Source: Ktedonobacter robiniae
GTDB lineage: Bacteria > Chloroflexota > Ktedonobacteria > Ktedonobacterales > Ktedonobacteraceae
Direction of reading: 5' to 3'
DNA length: 64,000 nt
Assembly (NCBI RefSeq): GCF_016587375.1
Contig: NZ_BNJG01000003.1
Span: 1,240,001-1,304,000, forward strand
Shown here: positions 59,679-64,000 of the stretch, piece after piece
Position numbering within the stretch: position 1 is the first letter of the stretch
How the letters are laid out: every line of letters starts with the position of its first letter
Position numbers and translations under genes: made by a program
Notes under the pieces: model-generated
Told to the model about the DNA's origin: nothing
The model's input: only the letters and a program-made list of their open reading frames with translations
Databases searched by the model: none

Positions 59679-61040
59679 ATGGCGAACTCACGGAAGAAAC
59701 AGGCAAAAGAAGCGAGTACAGCGAGCACCAGGGGGCCTCAACCCCTGAGAGGGTGGGGGCTGGTCATTGCCAGAATAATCTGGGCAGCCATCGCATTCAC
59801 CGATCTGATCGTTCTGATCCTTGGTGTCCCTGCCCTGACAATCCAGGTGCAGAAACCATGTCTTGATCTGACCAGGGCCACTTGCAGCAGTCTTCAACTT
59901 CTTCCCACACAAATGGCTACGGCCCAATTCCTGGGGATCTCCCCCGGAGCTTACGCAGCATATACTGTAACGTGTGATTTGCTGATCACACTGCTGTTTT
60001 TGATCATTGGGGCCTTGATCTTCTGGCATAAATCGAACGACTGGATGGGACTCTTTGTCTCGATCCTGCTCATCACTTTTGGCGGTTTGGGGATTGACCT
60101 GGTACACACAAATGCACTTCCTGGCCCTCTGCCCTCGAACAATCTCATTTTTCTGATCTACGATTTCTTGAGCATTTTGAGTGGGGCGCTAAGTTTACTC
60201 GTATGGCCTGCTCTCGGTCTGTTCTTTTGCACCTTTCCCGATGGACGCCTGGTCCCTCGCTGGTCCTGGATTTTTCCCTGCCTTTTTGTTGTCCAGTTTG
60301 TTTTTTACGTTTTACCCTCGCCCTGGAACTTCCAAAACTGGCCGCCATCCCTCCAATTACTAGAGATACTTCTGGTCTATGGAGGTTCAGTAGGGGCGCA
60401 AATCTATCGTTATTTCTTTGTCGCCTCGCCTCTCCAGCGTCAGCAAATTAAATGGCTGGCGTTTGGTTTTGGATTGGTTGTCTTTGTACTCCTCCCGCTT
60501 GAAAATATTCTTCAGATTTTGAACGGACCACATTCCATACTACAATTGGCTGACCCCTTTACATTGATGTTCGACTACTTGCCAATCCCCCTCGCCATAG
60601 GCGTGGCCCTGTTGCGTTATCGCCTCTGGGATATTGACCGCGTGATCAATCGCACACTGGTCTATGGTCTGCTCACGCTCATCCTGGCGGGAATCTACCT
60701 GGGGTTGGTCTTTAGTGGAGAGGCGCTGCTGGTGGGCATCGTTGGGAAAAATGATGATCTTGTGATCGTGGGATCAACCCTGATCGTGGCTATACTTTTT
60801 CAACCGTTGCGCCGGGGCATTCAGAATGGCATCGACCGGCGTTTCTATCGCCAGAAATACGACGCCCAGCGCACTCTGAATGCCTTTAGCGACACCCTGC
60901 ACCAGCAAACTGACCTGGCACAACTCAGTGAACAGATTGTTGCCATCGTGCAAGAGACCATGCAGCCCACTCACATTTCGCTCTGGCTGTGTGGCCCTGT
61001 TGGAAAGGAGAGCGACGGTGCGCCACCAGGGCAGGAATGA
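59679..61040 (+). CDS. Multi-TM sensor-like protein lacking a kinase domain (paralogue A)
   Basis: The protein is 453 residues. About eight TM helices span 25-340 (RIIWAAIAFTDLIVLILGVP first, LLTLILAGIYLGLVFSGEAL last), with a DGRLVPRW loop. The membrane-proximal end has QPLRRGIQNGIDRRFYRQKY, then DAQRTLNAFSDTLHQQTDL and a partial GAF-like start, and ends at IVQETMQPTHISLWLCG. This is the N-terminal sensor module of large Chloroflexota histidine kinases, without HisKA and HATPase. It is followed by a close paralogue and a BTAD/AAA regulator. Confidence 0.68.
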   Translation: MANSRKKQAKEASTASTRGPQPLRGWGLVIARIIWAAIAFTDLIVLILGVPALTIQVQKPCLDLTRATCSSLQLLPTQMATAQFLGISPGAYAAYTVTCDLLITLLFLIIGALIFWHKSNDWMGLFVSILLITFGGLGIDLVHTNALPGPLPSNNLIFLIYDFLSILSGALSLLVWPALGLFFCTFPDGRLVPRWSWIFPCLFVVQFVFYVLPSPWNFQNWPPSLQLLEILLVYGGSVGAQIYRYFFVASPLQRQQIKWLAFGFGLVVFVLLPLENILQILNGPHSILQLADPFTLMFDYLPIPLAIGVALLRYRLWDIDRVINRTLVYGLLTLILAGIYLGLVFSGEALLVGIVGKNDDLVIVGSTLIVAILFQPLRRGIQNGIDRRFYRQKYDAQRTLNAFSDTLHQQTDLAQLSEQIVAIVQETMQPTHISLWLCGPVGKESDGAPPGQE

Positions 61041-61192
61041 GCAGAGGCAAAGCAAAAATGGCTCTGGCGCGAAGAACCTGAAGAACCTTATATAGACATC
61101 GTTTTTACTTGGCTTGCTATTTTTATATCGCGCACCTGTTGCCAGCGGCAAGAAACCAACAACTGATTTTGCAGGAAGAGAGGAAGTTGTTT

Positions 61193-62536
61193 ATGTCACA
61201 ATCTACTCTTACATCGCCAAAGATCTCGCTTCCGACAGAAGTAAACAAAGGAGAGATCCAACTTCGTGGGATGTGGCTCCGTTTCTTGCAGGCGATCTGG
61301 GTTATTCTTGTACTCAATGATCTCTATACGCTTATCGTGAGCTGGGCACCATACTACCAGATGCTACACACCGTCTGCGTTGGGCCTGTGGCGGATTGTC
61401 AATCTGACCAGCTTACTCCCCAGCTTGTCGCAGCACTCCAGCGGGCCAACCTCTCGATCCATGATTATGCCCTCTATGTCCTGAGTTGGGAGATCCTGAC
61501 TACGTGCATCTTCCTGCTATTTGGCGCGTTGATTATGTGGCATAAGCACACGACCTGGATGGGCCTGTTTATGTCCTTCTTCTTGATCAACATCGGGTCG
61601 CTTGGTGCCTCGTTTGCGCGTGCAGACGCTGTGCCAAATGATGGTCCCCTCGTTTTCCAAATTTTTGGGATAGTGTTGACGCTAGTCTACTATCCCTGCC
61701 TGGCTTTTTTCTTCTTCACCTTTCCTGATGGCCGCCTGGTTCCGCGCTGGTCGTGGGCTTTGATTAGCCTCTGGGCCATAAACGCCTTCTTCTGGCTTGC
61801 TCCAGGATCTCTTAATATTCTCAACTGGCCGCTTCTGCTCCAGAGTTGCTGGCTATTTCTAGTGTTTGGGGGATCGGCCTCTACACAAATTTACCGCTAC
61901 AGGCGAGTCGCCTCTCCACAACAGCGCCAACAGATCAAATGGATCATCCCTGGCTTCGGCCTGTTGCTTCTGACAACTGTATTCTCTGCTCTGGCCTTCC
62001 AACTCTTTCCGGCGCTCTCTTCTCGTGATTCTCTTCTGCAAGTCGCGGTTGTTCCCCTGTACCGCTGTTACTATCTGCCTGTACCCATTTGCGTCGGCAT
62101 TGCTCTGCTGCGCTACCGCTTGTGGGATATCGACGTGTTGATCAATCGCACATTGGTTTATGGCTTGCTCACGCTCATTCTGGCAGCGGTGTACTTTGGG
62201 TTAGTCTTTGGTGCGCAGGTCCTACTCGTGGGCTTGATCGGCAAAAGCGATGGGATTGTGATCGTGGGATCAACCCTGGTCGTGGCGGTGCTCTTCCAGC
62301 CTTTGCGTCGGGGCATTCAAAATGCGATTGATCGGCATTTCTACCGCCAGAAATACGACGCCCAGCACACCCTGCAAGCCTTCAGCGCCACCCTGCATCA
62401 GCAGACCGATCTGGTACAACTTAGTGGGCAGATTATGGCGGTTATACAGGAGACAGTGCAGCCAGCATCAGTCTCGCTCTGGGTGTGTAGGCCTGCGGAA
62501 AGGGAGAGTGAAAGCGCTTCACCAGGGCAGGAATGA
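61193..62536 (+). CDS. Multi-TM sensor-like protein lacking a kinase domain (paralogue B)
   Basis: The protein is 447 residues from ATG 61193 (GAGGAAG upstream). It repeats the design of the preceding gene: DGRLVPRWSW loop, VASPQQRQQIKWIIPGFG, WDIDVLINRTLVYGLLTLIL, QPLRRGIQNAIDRHFYRQKY and an end in VQPASVSLWVCRPAERE. The last 130 residues are the most alike, the N-terminal halves have diverged. A tandem duplication is evident. As with paralogue A, no kinase domain follows, so signalling must go through a partner or the protein has another role. Confidence 0.68.
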   Translation: MSQSTLTSPKISLPTEVNKGEIQLRGMWLRFLQAIWVILVLNDLYTLIVSWAPYYQMLHTVCVGPVADCQSDQLTPQLVAALQRANLSIHDYALYVLSWEILTTCIFLLFGALIMWHKHTTWMGLFMSFFLINIGSLGASFARADAVPNDGPLVFQIFGIVLTLVYYPCLAFFFFTFPDGRLVPRWSWALISLWAINAFFWLAPGSLNILNWPLLLQSCWLFLVFGGSASTQIYRYRRVASPQQRQQIKWIIPGFGLLLLTTVFSALAFQLFPALSSRDSLLQVAVVPLYRCYYLPVPICVGIALLRYRLWDIDVLINRTLVYGLLTLILAAVYFGLVFGAQVLLVGLIGKSDGIVIVGSTLVVAVLFQPLRRGIQNAIDRHFYRQKYDAQHTLQAFSATLHQQTDLVQLSGQIMAVIQETVQPASVSLWVCRPAERESESASPGQE

Positions 62537-62608
62537 ACTCCCTCCCCTACCCCCTCTTTCCACCCGCCAAATCACGAAATATGCTTCTATTTCTTAATTA
62601 CTCTTCTC

Positions 62609-62637
62609 TTGTAATCCTCCATTGTATAGCTTACAAT
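62609..62637 (+). promoter_or_regulatory. Promoter of the BTAD/AAA regulator
   Basis: TTGTAA (62609-62614), 17-bp spacer, TACAAT (62632-62637), about 77 bp before the ATG. Confidence 0.5.
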
Positions 62638-62713
62638 AACATCTATGGCAGAGGTGCGCACTTAAATATCGCCATGATACAGATCTCTATTATCTCCAAA
62701 CTGAGGGTGCTCG

Positions 62714-64000
62714 ATGTCTCGGTTGACTCTCTCGCTCTTTGGGCCACCGTCGATAGAACTCGATGGCAGCCCCGTCACTACCGATACACGCAAAGCGGTC
62801 GCGCTCCTGGCTTATCTGGCGATGACACGCCAGACGCACAGCCGCGATACGCTGGCGACATTACTCTGGCCGGAGTATGACCAGCCCCACGCGCGTGCCA
62901 CCCTGCGCCGTACGCTTTCCTCCCTGCATAAAGCCCTCGCGGGCGCATGGCTCCAGATTGACCGTGAGACAATCGGACTCAAGCAGCAAGATGGTTTCTG
63001 GCTGGATGTCGAGGCGTTCAGGTCCCTCTTGACCGATTATCACACGCATCAGCACCAGGCAGGAGAACTTTGCGCGAACTGCCTTACAGGGCTGAATCGT
63101 GCAGTGACGCTCTACCGCGCTAGCTTTATGGCTGGCTTTTCGCTCTCAGATAGTGCGCCCTTTGACGATTGGCAGTTCTATCAGGCCGATAGTTTACGGC
63201 GCGAGTTCGCTGGCGCCCTGGAGCAACTGGTCCTCGCGTATATCGCCAGGGGAGAAATTGGCCTGGCGATCACTCAGGCCCGGCGTTTACTCTCCCTGGA
63301 TCGCCTCCATGAACCAGCGCATCGCTATTTAATGCAGCTCTACGCCTGGTCTGGTCAGCGCTCCACCGCCATCCAGCAATACCAGGAATGCGTCAAAGCA
63401 CTCGATGAAGAACTGGGCGTGACTCCTTTGGAAGCAACCATACAGCTCTATGAAGCCATCAAGGAAAACCACCTATCACCACCGCCAGAGCGACGCCAGC
63501 CATTTTCCCAAAACGCGGCTACCGTCAGTCACACGTTGCCGCTAGAGCGGTCAGATGAACCGCATCCGGCCTCGTTCGATTATCCCCTGGTTGGGCGCGA
63601 GAGCGAGTGGGCAGAACTGCTCTCTATTTACGCTGAAATGGCTCCCTCTGGATATATTGTCGCGCTTGAAGGGGAGGCCGGGATCGGCAAAACACGTTTA
63701 GCCGAAGATCTGGTTGCCGAGGCAAAAGCCAGGGGTGCCCGGACGGTGAGCGTGCGCTGTTACGAGGGTGAAGTCGATCTCGCGTACGGGCCGATTGCGG
63801 CAGGGCTACGCGTTGCCATCAATCAGCAACAAGATTCTCACTGGCACGACCGGCTTGCTTCCCACTGGCTGAGCGAAGCCACACGGCTCCTTCCCGAATT
63901 GGCGCAGCAGCGTCCCGATGTGCCCTCGCCCCAGCCACTTGCCAGTCCTGGTGCGCAGAGTCGCTTTTTCGAGGGACTGCGCCAGGTCTGGCTTGCCCTC
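62714..64000 (+). CDS. BTAD-domain/AAA ATPase transcriptional regulator (3'-truncated by window end)
   Basis: The frame from ATG 62714 is open to the window end (429 residues). Residues 1-95 form an OmpR/SARP-like winged HTH (LSLFGPPSIELDGSPV, KAVALLAYLAMTRQTHSRDTL, RATLRRTLSSLHKAL). The bacterial transcriptional activation domain follows (about 95-250: WLDVEAFRSLL, LEQLVLAYIARGEIGLAITQ, YLMQLYAWSGQRSTAIQQYQ). From about 290 an AAA/NACHT-like ATPase begins with VGRESEWAEL and Walker A EGEAGIGKTRLAEDL. Such regulators continue with TPR repeats. Possibly coupled to the two sensor-like genes. Confidence 0.86.
   Translation, partial: MSRLTLSLFGPPSIELDGSPVTTDTRKAVALLAYLAMTRQTHSRDTLATLLWPEYDQPHARATLRRTLSSLHKALAGAWLQIDRETIGLKQQDGFWLDVEAFRSLLTDYHTHQHQAGELCANCLTGLNRAVTLYRASFMAGFSLSDSAPFDDWQFYQADSLRREFAGALEQLVLAYIARGEIGLAITQARRLLSLDRLHEPAHRYLMQLYAWSGQRSTAIQQYQECVKALDEELGVTPLEATIQLYEAIKENHLSPPPERRQPFSQNAATVSHTLPLERSDEPHPASFDYPLVGRESEWAELLSIYAEMAPSGYIVALEGEAGIGKTRLAEDLVAEAKARGARTVSVRCYEGEVDLAYGPIAAGLRVAINQQQDSHWHDRLASHWLSEATRLLPELAQQRPDVPSPQPLASPGAQSRFFEGLRQVWLAL

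Overview
The window looks like a chromosomal segment of a Chloroflexota bacterium, most probably class Ktedonobacteria (inference from gene content, no database search possible). Pointers are two ECF sigma factors with adjacent membrane partner genes, PadR/HAAS-type regulation, secreted sedolisin (S53) and subtilisin (S8) proteases, a Ser/Thr kinase with a Pro/Thr-rich tail, paired multi-TM sensor-like proteins next to a BTAD/AAA regulator, DNA of moderate-high GC by eye, and strong Shine-Dalgarno sites mixed with at least one apparently leaderless mRNA.

Layout. 0-2 kb: end of a cobalt/nickel ECF uptake operon (PDGLE-domain end, cbiQ, cbiO). 2.1-4.5 kb: an ECF sigma factor with a one-TM partner, and a small orphan gene. 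4.6-7.1 kb: sucrose use (GH32 invertase plus fructokinase). 7.4-10.8 kb: a phospholipase D enzyme and a frameshifted Ser/Thr kinase. 11-17.5 kb: DinB-like protein, LysR regulator, adenosine deaminase, EamA exporter, FMN-type oxidoreductase, a primase-tail-like winged-helix protein and small membrane proteins. 17.9-20.8 kb: PadR, a HAAS/sugar-transferase fusion (frameshifted) and an ABC exporter. 21-22.4 kb: sedolisin with a short upstream ORF. 22.5-27.8 kb: oligopeptide-type ABC importer divergent from a LacI regulator. 27.8-35.7 kb: nitroreductase, cobT, secreted S8 protease, metallophosphoesterase, PEP-mutase/ICL-family enzyme. 35.9-40.1 kb: five-gene cassette of sigma factor, HEAT-repeat membrane protein, two ABC membrane proteins and an ATPase. 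40-46.5 kb: alpha/beta hydrolase, D,D-carboxypeptidase, cardiolipin-synthase-like PLD, a PPi-type phosphofructokinase and a DUF4097-like protein. 46.8-54.8 kb: MarR/epoxide hydrolase, thioredoxin, two PLDc_N proteins, MFS, CGNR regulator, a TPP enzyme and a TerC protein. 55.4-57.3 kb: an IS110 element with a structured non-coding end, and an excisionase-like gene. 58-64 kb: glucokinase, two paralogous seven/eight-TM sensor-like proteins and the start of a BTAD/AAA regulator running off the window.

The most striking layer is non-coding. More than twenty long, near-perfect inverted repeats (stems of about 21-37 bp, loops 0-16 nt) sit at the 3' ends of transcription units. Most have unrelated arms and no U-tract, but some share arms (35.7, 54.05 and half a copy at 10.8 kb) or flanking boxes (17.4 and 30.6 kb). 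Several overlap stop codons. One pair encloses four exact-period 30-bp tandem repeats. They look like a lineage-specific class of gene-end hairpin that is partly mobile.

Two genes (kinase, sugar transferase) are broken by single-base changes in C-runs, which could be sequencing error or real inactivation.
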